Assembly: GCA_938083195.1 (NCBI GenBank)
Contig: CALKCK010000018.1
Coordinates: 157,109 to 221,108 of the forward strand
Length of the DNA stretch: 64,000 nucleotides
Source: an uncultured Pirellulaceae bacterium
GTDB taxonomy: Bacteria; Planctomycetota; Planctomycetia; Pirellulales; Pirellulaceae
Direction: 5' to 3'
Shown here: in pieces, positions 28,472 to 37,336 of the stretch
How positions within the stretch are numbered: the stretch's first letter is position 1
Layout: every line of letters begins with the position of its first letter
Notes under the pieces: generated by a model
The model's database searches: none
The model's input: only the letters and a program-made list of their open reading frames with translations
What the model was told of the DNA's origin: nothing
Program-made: the position numbers and the translations under genes

Positions 28472-31030
28472 TTACTCCGAGGTGGTCCAAATTCCGTTGA
28501 TGCAATCGACTTTTGCGTGGTAGATGTGTTCGCGATCTGCACGCCTAAGGACGTCTTCGAGGATTATTTTCGGAGAGGCGGTCACGGATCCTTTAAAAAC
28601 ACCTCGCCCGCGAATTTGTATTTGCTGTTTCAGGTCTGCAAACTGTGGGGAGAGCCACAAGGTTGAGTCGGACTTGATCTTCATGCTTTGCGGTCCGAGT
28701 CGAAAATTGTTGGGGCTGCTGATTTCGCCTGAAATTTCGACCTTGTTAAATTTCTTCGTCTGGTTAAATAATTCAGGGCGAACCACACGATCGTCTGGAA
28801 TTCCTTTGAGTTCAAAAAACCAGAAATAAGTGTCCCACGGTCGTAAAGCGTTACACGTGAATTCGAATCCGCCTCGGTCGGGCCAGGGTCTCTTTTGCCC
28901 TTTCATCCATTTAAACGCGAATGGAAGATCTTCCATGAATAATTCATTACCACGTCCGATGTATTGAACGATCGTAGGATTGATGTATTTGGGTCTCATC
29001 CATTTATTGATTGCGAACTCCATTTTCGCGATGGAGACGACATCTTTTTGACCGTTGACGCAGTAAAGTGGAAGTTGGACATGAACATTGTCCCAGTATT
29101 TGTTGATGTATTTATCAAATGCGCCTGAGTAACCAATGATTCCGGCCCAGTGCTCCGGATGTGAGATTCCAATGTCATAGGCGCCGTCACCACCTTCGCG
29201 GTGGCCAGAGAGAAAAACTCGATCGGAATCCACTGAGAACATTCTGAGGCTGCGATATAACGCATCCAGCACAACCTTGTGCTCGCGGCCAGAATGTGCC
29301 CAACGTGTTTGGCCAGGTGCTCGCCAGTCCACCGTGACGACGATATAGCCATTGCGAGGTGCATTGCCTTGACGAATTTTTAATTTTTGGTTGTATTTTC
29401 CGCACCAGATCTCCATGTTTTGATCGAGCGGTTGGGTGCCCCCGGGCAGCGAGATAATCATCGGGTATTTTCGATAGGGATTGTACTGCGGGGGTAGGTG
29501 AGCCATGCAGCGGAACGGGATGGGTTCCGGATTAGCTGCCGTTCCAGGGACTTCAACTTGGAATTCAATCGCCGTCTCACCCGTGTAATTCGCAACGGCA
29601 TCGGTGGGCTCGATCGGCTTCATCTGTTGGATCATGGCGTCTAGGATCGTAGGCGTGCCCGATTCTTTACTTGCCAGTTCTTTTAGAATAGCCGTTCGTC
29701 GTTGAATTGTCGTCGTTTCGTTTAGGTACTCGCGGACTAGATCTCGAACGGAAAACATTGACTGAACGACAGCGAGGTTTTCAATGGCATTGTTGCTGCC
29801 CAAGAGCCATCCACTCATTGCAAGGGCAAGTTTTTGTTGGGCAGGCATTGAGATGTCGTTTGCAAGTCGAATGTAAGCAGCAAGTCGGTTCTCATTGAAG
29901 CGATTTAAATCGACTTCAATTTCGTCACGAAACCGGTGGACAGCTTCAATCTGCTCGTTGGTTAAATTTTGGACTTGTTTAGTCAAATCAATTGCCAGCG
30001 ATCGTGTTTGGTCCACTCGTTTACGAGCGGCTAATTCTTCCGCTTCAACGTTGTCAAATTCTGCTTTAATTTCGCCAGCGAGACGTTCCTTGGCGGGGAC
30101 TTTCGCCATCTGGAGGGCAAGGTCGAATTGGCCAGAGTCTTTTCGAAGATCTATTTCGCGTAAAATTTGTCTTGCTTTCAGTTGCCCAATCCGGTCTCTC
30201 TGGGTGCGAATCTGATCTTTGAGTCCGGGGAATTTCGATTCGATTTGTCGGAGCTCTTCGCTGGCAAGTTTGTAGTCTCCCATTTGCTGAAAAAGGTAGG
30301 CGATGTCAAAAAACTCATCAGGTTTATCGGGGTTTTTGATTCGCGAGAGTAACACGTTTCTCAATATGTTTTTGGGGACGGTACCAGTAGCAATATGCAT
30401 CGTCCATTGCTTCAGAGGAGCGGTCGGGTTTCCGACAAGAGTTTCTAGAACGCAATAGCGGGGGGTAATCTTGGTAATACCCTGTGTATAGGTTCTGCGA
30501 ACAGATGTTTGGTCCGGCAAACGAACGCCGATTGAAAATTGTCGATGTCCATATTGATTAAAGGGTCCAACGCCTATGAAGGCTCCGTTTCCTTCTGATC
30601 CGTTATAGGCCTTTTGGTCGATATCGAAATTTATTTCGTCACTTTGCCCAGAGTCACCAAGGTTTAGGACGTGACTGTCTCCGATAAACACTCGCCGCAG
30701 ACCGTCGGTAATCACAACGATGTTGTCACGAGATGACCCGTAGGCGTTATAGGAGGTGGTTGAGGTGCTTAGTTCGCGCACCGTGAAAACTTCCCCTTCA
30801 AACTGAACACCGGTATCAACAGTGACGACCCGCGGTCGATCGGCTTGGGCGTGGCAGAATGCCGGTAGAAAGAGGCATGAGTAAATTGCGAACGCAATTA
30901 GCTGCATGCCGACAATTTGTTTGCTCCATGCAATGAGTTTTGTTGGCGATGTTTTAATTTCAGTTGTCTGAATTCGAGTAGACATGATGGGACTTGAAAT
31001 TTGAGTGGCAGACAATTTGATGATGGGCAT
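28472..31030 (-). CDS. Exported alpha/beta-hydrolase-like protein, nucleophile lost
   Basis: The 852-residue protein has a hydrophobic N-terminal segment (about 37-62, IAFAIYSCLFLPAFCHA), a beta-rich region, a helical coiled region (about 240-420), and a C-terminal esterase-like domain. That domain has the expected strand and loop FRCMAHLPPQYNPYRKYPMIISLPGG, then VDSDRVFLSGHREGGDGAYD where active esterases have GHSxGG. The nucleophile position (residue 611, DNA 29198-29200) is Arg. The protein is therefore likely a binding or structural relative of PHB-depolymerase/prolyl-oligopeptidase-type esterases. The ATG at 31030 has TAGGAAG just upstream. The fold is inferred from motif order only. Confidence 0.7.
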   Translation of the reverse strand: MPIIKLSATQISSPIMSTRIQTTEIKTSPTKLIAWSKQIVGMQLIAFAIYSCLFLPAFCHAQADRPRVVTVDTGVQFEGEVFTVRELSTSTTSYNAYGSSRDNIVVITDGLRRVFIGDSHVLNLGDSGQSDEINFDIDQKAYNGSEGNGAFIGVGPFNQYGHRQFSIGVRLPDQTSVRRTYTQGITKITPRYCVLETLVGNPTAPLKQWTMHIATGTVPKNILRNVLLSRIKNPDKPDEFFDIAYLFQQMGDYKLASEELRQIESKFPGLKDQIRTQRDRIGQLKARQILREIDLRKDSGQFDLALQMAKVPAKERLAGEIKAEFDNVEAEELAARKRVDQTRSLAIDLTKQVQNLTNEQIEAVHRFRDEIEVDLNRFNENRLAAYIRLANDISMPAQQKLALAMSGWLLGSNNAIENLAVVQSMFSVRDLVREYLNETTTIQRRTAILKELASKESGTPTILDAMIQQMKPIEPTDAVANYTGETAIEFQVEVPGTAANPEPIPFRCMAHLPPQYNPYRKYPMIISLPGGTQPLDQNMEIWCGKYNQKLKIRQGNAPRNGYIVVTVDWRAPGQTRWAHSGREHKVVLDALYRSLRMFSVDSDRVFLSGHREGGDGAYDIGISHPEHWAGIIGYSGAFDKYINKYWDNVHVQLPLYCVNGQKDVVSIAKMEFAINKWMRPKYINPTIVQYIGRGNELFMEDLPFAFKWMKGQKRPWPDRGGFEFTCNALRPWDTYFWFFELKGIPDDRVVRPELFNQTKKFNKVEISGEISSPNNFRLGPQSMKIKSDSTLWLSPQFADLKQQIQIRGRGVFKGSVTASPKIILEDVLRRADREHIYHAKVDCINGIWTTSE

Positions 31031-31362
31031 GGCTTCCTATTTTCAATGTTTCCGCGACAAAAATGGACGCGGTACCTAAATTTAATTCAGTCGAATTCTG
31101 TTTGCAGTACGAAACTGTAGGGAATATCAATGTCACCAATGCGATTAGTTACAATCTTAGCCAAATAACCTCGTCGCGATAACCTTGTTTTGCAAACCGC
31201 AAACTGGGATAAATAGAGAGGCTGCTGTTTTCAGAGCGAGTTGGTGTGAGAAAACTAATGACGGCGCCCTAAAGTTGTTGGCGGAATCGGATTTTTTGTG
31301 TTTTGGCGGATATTGAACCGACTTGATGACGTGATACACCGACGGTAAAAAACTCGAGAGTG
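31031..31362. other. Divergent intergenic region upstream of two exported/membrane proteins
   Basis: This 332-base spacer separates the hydrolase-like gene (minus) from the membrane-anchored protein (plus) and must hold both promoters. No operator, hairpin with a T run or sigma-54 match was seen. Confidence 0.3.
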
Positions 31363-32022
31363 ATGCAAATGGCAGGTGGACATTCTGGTGACAATCTAGG
31401 GAAACAAGGCGGGCCAGGTGGACGGCAGTCGTTTCGAGAGTTGATTCAACTTCCACGGTGGGTTGTTTATGCTCAAGCCTTGTTGCTGGTTGTTACCGCC
31501 GGGATCTTTTTTATGGTTGGGTTGTTGGTCGGTGGGTTGGCTTCGCCATCGTCGGCTGATTTCAATCGGACGTTAGATTGCAGAGTCTATGGGTCGATCG
31601 CCTATCGAGAGGATGGGAATCTAAAGGCAGATCGTGGGGCTGTCGTGCTGATTTTGCCCGCCAATCGAAAACCAACCGGTCGATCTCAAGGTGAGTTAGT
31701 GCATCCAGATTCATTCCAGGCGTTAGATAACGAAGCAATTGATCGAATTCATCGGCTCGGTGGAGCGGTCGTTCGTGCTGATGAGAATGGTCAGTTTGAA
31801 GTCACGATTGATTCCAATGCAGTCGTCGGGGTGCCCTATCAAGTGTTGATTGTTTCAAAGAATGGAATTCAAAGGGAAGGTAACAATCTGACTAAGGATC
31901 AATTTGCCTCACTGGCAGAATTCTTTTCTCCAGTCGAGGATCTAATAGAAAAGAAACCATTTTTTTGGATGGCGTTCAACGCAGATGGCAAGCGAGTGGA
32001 TATGCCAGAAGTGGAATTCTAG
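31363..32022 (+). CDS. Single-pass membrane protein with extracytoplasmic beta domain
   Basis: Not assigned. The protein of about 219 residues has a Gly/Gln-rich cytoplasmic head, one membrane segment (about 37-62, VVYAQALLLVVTAGIFFMVGLLVGGL), then a beta-sandwich-like region with the pattern of carboxypeptidase-regulatory/transthyretin-like domains (CRVYGSIAYREDGNLKADRGAVVLILPAN...ADENGQFEVTIDSN). Such domains often bind or present surface partners. The start may be 31360 (GTG), 31363 (ATG) or 31369 (ATG); there is no strong Shine-Dalgarno to decide. It is convergent with the VWA gene. Confidence 0.7.
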   Translation: MQMAGGHSGDNLGKQGGPGGRQSFRELIQLPRWVVYAQALLLVVTAGIFFMVGLLVGGLASPSSADFNRTLDCRVYGSIAYREDGNLKADRGAVVLILPANRKPTGRSQGELVHPDSFQALDNEAIDRIHRLGGAVVRADENGQFEVTIDSNAVVGVPYQVLIVSKNGIQREGNNLTKDQFASLAEFFSPVEDLIEKKPFFWMAFNADGKRVDMPEVEF

Positions 32023-32124
32023 AAAGCAAACTCAGCTCTCCTGATTCAATTATTTACCACTTAGCCTGGGGTATGGGCGAGGTTATGGCGGATCCACCCG
32101 AAGCTGGATTCATTTCAGGCTGGA

Positions 32125-33828
32125 TCAGCCCAGAATTTCACGTTTTCGATTGAGATAGTCCCAGACTACGAAGCGGTCGAGATCTCCACCTGCGGTAAAG
32201 AAAACACGTCCCTTGGTTTGTTCGCTAAGACGATGGGCGAATCGGATGTCTTCCTCAGACTGAGACCAACTCGGTACCAAAAAGGTGTTGATCGTAATTC
32301 CATCGCGGGCGCACATTGCCCCTTCTCGCATGGTTGCCGCTTCTGTGAGTGGGTGAGGCGGATAAAGCATGTACAGCATGTTATCTTCGAAGTGAGCAGT
32401 TGGGAGTCCGTCGGTAATCAACACGATTTGTCGATTGGGAGTATCTTGACTTGCGAGAAGTTGCCGAGCCAAGCGGAGCGAGTGCTGGATGTTGGTGAAA
32501 TGCTGATGGATCATCGTTTCGCTTACATCCTCGCGACTCATATCAACTTTCAATTGAACCCAAGGGTCGTGAACAGTGACCTGTTTTGGCATCAAGTCGA
32601 TAATTTCGCCCGAAGTGCGAATTTTGCCAAAAGTATACATTTCAACAAAATTAAGATAGTCACCAGGGAACTCACTTCGAATTAAACCTTCTATCGCAAT
32701 CGCCATTCGCTTGACGTTGATGTACTGGCCGTCGTAACGCATTGACCCGCTCATATCCATAACGACGACAGTAGCTGATTTTGGATTGTTGCGAGTCCGA
32801 TGGATTTCAATGTCTTCTGGTTTTAGACGGATAGGGAGTTGGCTATCTGACCTCAACATTGCATTGATAAAAGTCTGAGGGATATCCATGTGGGTCAACG
32901 AATCCCCAAACTCGTACGGTTTCGTCGACTGCAACTCAACGGCACCCTCCCCCGTCACGTTGCCACTATGCCTGCCGGATTTCGATTCCTTGAGGTTGCT
33001 GAAAATCCGAGAAAGTAGTTTCCCCTGAAAAACTCTGTAAGCCTGAGGGGTTAATTCAAATTTTCCGTTCTTTGCCGCGAGCCCCTGTTGCTCAGCGATT
33101 TCCTTGACGTATTCTTCGATCGCCTTTTGAATTTCCTCAAGGGACTGCATGGATTCCTGATCCATGAATTCACTAAGTTGGTCGATGTCGATAATTCCAA
33201 TCTGGGCAGTTTCTCTTGCTTCTTTGAGTTGCTCCAAGAGTTCGTCAATTTTTTCAAGCTCCTCTTTTACGTCGAGTGCTTCTGAGATTTGCAATGATTC
33301 GTGACCCGTAAATTCGTATTTAGAAACGAGTTCATCCAGTTCATATTTTGTTGCCAATCGCGCAATTAGTTGAGCGATATGCTGGGCAAATGGAGACGCG
33401 TCATCTCCGGCGAGGTAATAGATTCGTTCAAGATCATAAAGTTGTTCCTGTTGAACTGCTTGTATTAAATGCTTCTTCAATTCAGGGTTGGCCACGGGGC
33501 AATTTTTTGCGTGTTTCTGAAATCGTTTCCTTGCCTTTAAGTGAACGGATTTTGTTTCGTAAGTCGCCAAAATTTTCCGTTTGCGTTCTTCAAGTGCGGC
33601 TTGCATCTGGTCAATGCTTGGACCGAATCCGGAAAATTGTTCAGGATCAATCCGTATCGCCCTCGCAAGCTCCTCAGCGGTTAGTTCGCGGGAATCGCCC
33701 GACGCTAACAACCGGTCCATCAAAGGTGAAATGATGTCCGAGGGAGGCTGTGTTGGGCTCGGGAATTTGACAGGATCGTATTTCATATACGTCTGGACAA
33801 TTCCACCAATTTTTTTGTTGTTTGCCAT
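32125..33828 (-). CDS. VWA-domain protein, partner of an AAA+ ATPase
   Basis: The 567-residue cytoplasmic protein has a helical, Glu-rich N-terminal two-thirds (coiled-coil prone around 185-260) and a C-terminal von Willebrand A domain. A complete MIDAS motif is present (VVVMDMSGSMRYDG), with later strands IVLITDGLPTAHF and TINTFLVPSWS. It lies directly downstream of an AAA+ gene (36 bases) on the same strand. AAA+/VWA pairs of this type resemble magnesium-chelatase I/D subunits and MoxR/VWA pairs, which remodel or metallate target proteins. No chlorophyll or cobalamin genes are near, so a chelatase role is unlikely. The target is unknown. Confidence 0.85.
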   Translation of the reverse strand: MANNKKIGGIVQTYMKYDPVKFPSPTQPPSDIISPLMDRLLASGDSRELTAEELARAIRIDPEQFSGFGPSIDQMQAALEERKRKILATYETKSVHLKARKRFQKHAKNCPVANPELKKHLIQAVQQEQLYDLERIYYLAGDDASPFAQHIAQLIARLATKYELDELVSKYEFTGHESLQISEALDVKEELEKIDELLEQLKEARETAQIGIIDIDQLSEFMDQESMQSLEEIQKAIEEYVKEIAEQQGLAAKNGKFELTPQAYRVFQGKLLSRIFSNLKESKSGRHSGNVTGEGAVELQSTKPYEFGDSLTHMDIPQTFINAMLRSDSQLPIRLKPEDIEIHRTRNNPKSATVVVMDMSGSMRYDGQYINVKRMAIAIEGLIRSEFPGDYLNFVEMYTFGKIRTSGEIIDLMPKQVTVHDPWVQLKVDMSREDVSETMIHQHFTNIQHSLRLARQLLASQDTPNRQIVLITDGLPTAHFEDNMLYMLYPPHPLTEAATMREGAMCARDGITINTFLVPSWSQSEEDIRFAHRLSEQTKGRVFFTAGGDLDRFVVWDYLNRKREILG

Positions 33829-33863
33829 CGAAATAGTTGATGCCGATTAAAGAGGTCCGTGGA

Positions 33864-35285
33864 TTACATTTCGTATGAAGAATGGCCGTGAGATTGGTTG
33901 CGGGAAATTTTATCTAGTGAGTAGAGGCCCGCTAAAATAAACTCCACACAAGAAGCACGGACTGCCGCGTCATTGGAGGCGTTGATTTCGAAGGCTTTTT
34001 CCCAGGCAGGAGGCACACGTTGAAGACGATTTGCATACTGGGCCGATGGGATCAGGTCACCGACCTCAATTTTAATTCCTTTCGCAAAGATATCGGCAAT
34101 TTCCGATAACCCGTGTTGGGAAACGTATTCCTCAAAGACGATTTGAATTGCCTCGGCCACGATGCTGTCGAGAACTTGCCGTTCGGACATCTGGTGACTC
34201 CCCATCAAATCGAGTTCGAGTTTGCCGAGGGCTGAGGTATGAAGGTGACCAAGGTCGCTAATTCGCGGTACCGCAGGTTTTTCTCCGGTAATAACGCCCC
34301 GGTGTCTAGCACTGGAAATCATGGTTCTGTAATTTGCAAGACTGAATCTTGCGCTAACGCCGGACTGGTGGTCAACGTATTTCGACTTCCGTGCCTGAAC
34401 CGTGATTTGCTCGCAAATTTCCTTCATAAAGTAAGGCACTCGAACCGGGTAGTCACCGTCCAGGTCCATTCCTGATTCCTGTTCCGTGATTTGAATTCCG
34501 TGATCCCGATCTGTTGGGTAGTGGGTCTGTATTGAGCTGCCAATCCGATCTTTTAGCTGCGGGATTACTTTGCCACTTCGGTTAAAAGTGGACGGGTTGG
34601 CTGAAAACAAAATCATCACGTCAATTTCGAACCGGACCGGATACCCTCGGATTTGAACATCTCTCTCTTCGAGGATGTTGAACAGTCCAACCTGAACCAA
34701 TTCGTCCAGTTCGGGTAGTTCATTCATCGCAAAAATCCCTCTGTGCATCCTGGGAATTAAACCAAAGTGGAGTGCTTCTTCGGTAGACATACTTGCTCCG
34801 CCCGCGAGCTTTGCCGGGTCAATTTCTCCGATGATGTCTGCAAATTTCGTTCCCGGTGAGAGGCGTTCAGCGAATCGGTCGTCACGCTGCCACCATTTGA
34901 TCGGAATTTCCTCGTCACTGTGATGAGCGATGAAGGTCTTTGCAACACTACTTAGCGGTTTTAGAGGGTCCTCGTGAAAAGGGGCTTCCGGAATATCTAA
35001 ATACGGTATCTCTTCGTCGAGAAACCGGATCAGGCCTCGCATTAATCGACTCTTCGCTTGGCCTTTCTCTCCGAGGTAAAGCATGTCGTGTCCCGAAATT
35101 AGCGAAATGTTTATCTCGGGAATGACAGTGTTTTCGTAGCCAATGATGCCGGGGTAAAGTTCTTCTCCGGAAGCAAGTTGGCGGAGGAAGTTTCGCCGAA
35201 TCTCAGCCTTGACCGATTCAGATTTCCAACCCGATTGTTTGAGTTGTGCGAGGTTTTTTATGTCCGAGCGATTAGTAGGTTTCAT
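33864..35285 (-). CDS. Magnesium-chelatase-like/MoxR-like AAA+ ATPase
   Basis: The 473-residue ATPase has [13 protein letters not shown] at the Walker A position (Ala replaces the Gly before Lys), a Walker B-like [12 protein letters not shown] (Asn-Glu rather than Asp-Glu), sensor 1 FSANPSTFN, and ARISING-type helices after. [13 protein letters not shown] and the insert [15 protein letters not shown] match the chelatase-I/MoxR clade. The ATG at 35285 is used; a TTG frame adds 14 residues. With the VWA gene it forms a two-gene operon. It lacks GAFTGA, so it is not a sigma-54 activator. The altered P-loop may slow hydrolysis, as is known for some relatives. Confidence 0.85.
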   Translation of the reverse strand: MKPTNRSDIKNLAQLKQSGWKSESVKAEIRRNFLRQLASGEELYPGIIGYENTVIPEINISLISGHDMLYLGEKGQAKSRLMRGLIRFLDEEIPYLDIPEAPFHEDPLKPLSSVAKTFIAHHSDEEIPIKWWQRDDRFAERLSPGTKFADIIGEIDPAKLAGGASMSTEEALHFGLIPRMHRGIFAMNELPELDELVQVGLFNILEERDVQIRGYPVRFEIDVMILFSANPSTFNRSGKVIPQLKDRIGSSIQTHYPTDRDHGIQITEQESGMDLDGDYPVRVPYFMKEICEQITVQARKSKYVDHQSGVSARFSLANYRTMISSARHRGVITGEKPAVPRISDLGHLHTSALGKLELDLMGSHQMSERQVLDSIVAEAIQIVFEEYVSQHGLSEIADIFAKGIKIEVGDLIPSAQYANRLQRVPPAWEKAFEINASNDAAVRASCVEFILAGLYSLDKISRNQSHGHSSYEM

Positions 35286-35705
35286 TGTACTGAGGGTCCA
35301 GCCGGATAGGCTCGTCTGATTTTGCAAATCGGTGCCTTACCGGCGAACCGCTTATCCGTATTCTTTTTTCGGTTGGAGTTAGTTATGTCGTACGTTTTCT
35401 TAAGACTGGAAAAAGCCGTCTTTACGGTGGCAATCCAGTTCAGGTTTAACCGGTAGAATCATAGAAGAGCAACATTATATCGTTCATTGATTGAATGTCC
35501 GGCTTAGGTTCGCATTTCGTAGCAATTTAAACCGTAGTTGTTTAATTTGTAGTTGTTTAAAAGTACGCTTCGTTGGAGGAACACTGTTGGTTGGCGTGAA
35601 AATTATCTTTTTGTAGTTGTTGTGATTTAATCAAAGGCATAGTCCGTTTTAGTTTAGTCGATTAACATTGGCGTCGGTGAGTTTTGTAAAAGGTAGGTGA
35701 CGCGA
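35286..35705. other. Divergent intergenic region with repeated GTAGTTGTT motifs
   Basis: This 420-base spacer lies between the AAA+ gene and the HAD gene. GTAGTTGTTTAA occurs at 35534-35545 and 35549-35560, and GTAGTTGTT again at 35613-35621. A related GTAGTTGTAG lies at 36341-36350, after the HAD stop. Spacing of the first two is 15 bases. These could be repressor sites or chance AT-rich repeats. The rest has no recognisable feature. Confidence 0.35.
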
Positions 35706-36326
35706 ATGGCTGAGATTGAATATTTGTATTTTGATCTAGGGAATGTGATTCTTTCATTTGATCATGCAATTGCTGCGACTCGAATTGCTGACGTGATTGA
35801 TGCTTCGCCCGCCGAAGTGACCGAATGGATATTTGAGTCTGGTCTTCAGCAGGCATTTGAAAGCGGTGAAATCAATCGGGAGGCCTTTTGTAATCGATTT
35901 TCGGAATTGTCAAATTCGAACGTTGGTCAGGAGTTTCTACTCGAAACGATTAGTGACATATTTTCATTGAATCGAAGATTGATTCCCTTGATTAGTCAAT
36001 TGAGGGCGGTCAATTTTCCGATTGGAATTTTGTCCAATACATGCATCGCTCACTGGGAGTTTGCACTGGCGAGGTTTCCCGTTCTCGATCAATTATTCAG
36101 TAATTTTATTTTAAGCTATGAAATTGGGGCGATGAAGCCTGCGGCTCTCATTTACGAACGTGCATTGGATGTCGCGGCAGTCGAACCGACACGATGTTTC
36201 TTTGTTGACGATCGCATAGAGAACGTAGAGGGTGCACGGGCAAATGGGTGGGAAGCGGTTGTGTACCAGTCGGTGGACCAACTTGCGATGGAGCTTAGAT
36301 GCCGGGGAGTGAAATTCAATTTTTAA
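35706..36326 (+). CDS. HAD-superfamily phosphatase (YihX-like)
   Basis: The 206-residue HAD hydrolase has motif I FDLGNVILSFD, motif II ILSNT, motif III Lys in MKPAALIYERAL and motif IV FVDDRIENVEGA. The Gly at the second motif I position (DLG rather than DxD) is shared with YihX, a sugar-1-phosphate phosphatase, so a small phosphosugar is a reasonable substrate guess. The ATG at 35706 is chosen over the GTG at 35697 because AGGTAGG lies at better spacing and family members begin at this strand. It is convergent with the sirtuin gene, 44 bases away. Confidence 0.87.
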   Translation: MAEIEYLYFDLGNVILSFDHAIAATRIADVIDASPAEVTEWIFESGLQQAFESGEINREAFCNRFSELSNSNVGQEFLLETISDIFSLNRRLIPLISQLRAVNFPIGILSNTCIAHWEFALARFPVLDQLFSNFILSYEIGAMKPAALIYERALDVAAVEPTRCFFVDDRIENVEGARANGWEAVVYQSVDQLAMELRCRGVKFNF

Positions 36327-36370
36327 ACAAGCAGTAAATTGTAGTTGTAGATCAAGTGAACCAATGAGTT

Positions 36371-37231
36371 TTACGGTTGGATTAATCGGAGTTCGTTTTC
36401 AATTTGGCGTAAACTTTCCAAACCGCCCGTACCAATTGAGATACAGGAATCAGGGCCACTGTTATCTCGCGGGTTAATTCGAATCATTGGTTGATTGAAT
36501 TTGCGAGCAATTTTTTCTGACTCTGATCTGACAGTGGGGATGGCTGTTCCCGCACCGATTTCTACGATCGCGATCTGGGTTGGAGCGGAAAGGCCCGAGA
36601 GCCATTGATTGTATTTTTGATTTTGAACCTGATGGTAATCTGGGATAAAGCGGGAGTCTCCAAACATTAAGATATTGGGTCGTGCTGCCGCGGAGCAAAT
36701 GGGGCACTTGGGGATAGGCGTGTTCGCGGTAAAAGATTCTTCGTCGATCTCTATCTCAGTCTCTGCTGCACTCCAGAGCTGGCTGGTGCACGCTTCACTG
36801 CATTGAAGAAATTCAAAACTGCCATGGCATTCATGGATGCGGTCGGGTGAAAATCCAGTTCTCTGGAAATGTCCATCTACATTGCTGGTAAAAACAAAAT
36901 AATTCTGTTCGATTCTGCGAACCCAGTCCAACATAATATGGAATCCTTCGTGAGGCAGTGCAGCACGATAGAGGCTCATTCGGTGTCCGTAAAATCCCCA
37001 CGCCTGACGGGGGTCGTCCTTGAACCATCTTGGGTTAGCTAGGTCGAAGAAATCCAGTCCTTTCTTTCTAAACGCTGGATAAGCTTGCCAAAATCCTTCC
37101 GTACCTCGAAAGTCCGGAAGGCCAGAGTCCACACCTAAGCCGGCGCCGGCGGTTATTAACACGGCATCGCAGTCGCGAATGATTCGAGCCGCACGTTGGT
37201 AGGACTCTTGCTCGGCGTTGTAAATTTGCAT
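36371..37231 (-). CDS. Sir2-family NAD-dependent deacylase-like protein
   Basis: The sirtuin-fold enzyme would remove acyl groups from protein lysine using NAD. The 286 residues have GAGLGVDSGLPDFRG (NAD loop), TSNVDGHF with the conserved Asn and Asp, the catalytic His of ECHGSFEFLQC, and a zinc module. In that module the first Cys pair is C-x3-C (QCSEAC) and the second C-x2-C (CPIC); the usual pattern is two C-x2-C pairs. RPNILMFGD and IVEIGAGTAIPTVR follow as expected. Missing is the usual QNID/LH box, here SNVDGHF, as in a bacterial sirtuin branch. The start is ATG. It may be a deacylase or an ADP-ribosyltransferase. Confidence 0.85.
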   Translation of the reverse strand: MQIYNAEQESYQRAARIIRDCDAVLITAGAGLGVDSGLPDFRGTEGFWQAYPAFRKKGLDFFDLANPRWFKDDPRQAWGFYGHRMSLYRAALPHEGFHIMLDWVRRIEQNYFVFTSNVDGHFQRTGFSPDRIHECHGSFEFLQCSEACTSQLWSAAETEIEIDEESFTANTPIPKCPICSAAARPNILMFGDSRFIPDYHQVQNQKYNQWLSGLSAPTQIAIVEIGAGTAIPTVRSESEKIARKFNQPMIRINPRDNSGPDSCISIGTGGLESLRQIENELRLIQP

Positions 37232-37336
37232 GGTGGAATCTAGCGTTAAAATTTCACTTGGGCTTTGATTTGTAAGTCATCCAGATGACAATTGAGGCGC
37301 TGTGCAGAGAGGCTTTATTTACCCACGAGGTTCGTT

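Noticed and set aside
28396..28489. 13-base direct repeat CCGAGGTGGTCCA at the ends of two convergent genes
   Set aside because: It encodes unrelated residues in the two genes and is probably chance; nothing else supports a duplication.
33864..35285. AAA+ gene as a possible sigma-54 activator for the promoters seen
   Set aside because: It lacks the GAFTGA loop, a receiver domain and a C-terminal helix-turn-helix, and its motifs match the chelatase-I/MoxR clade.
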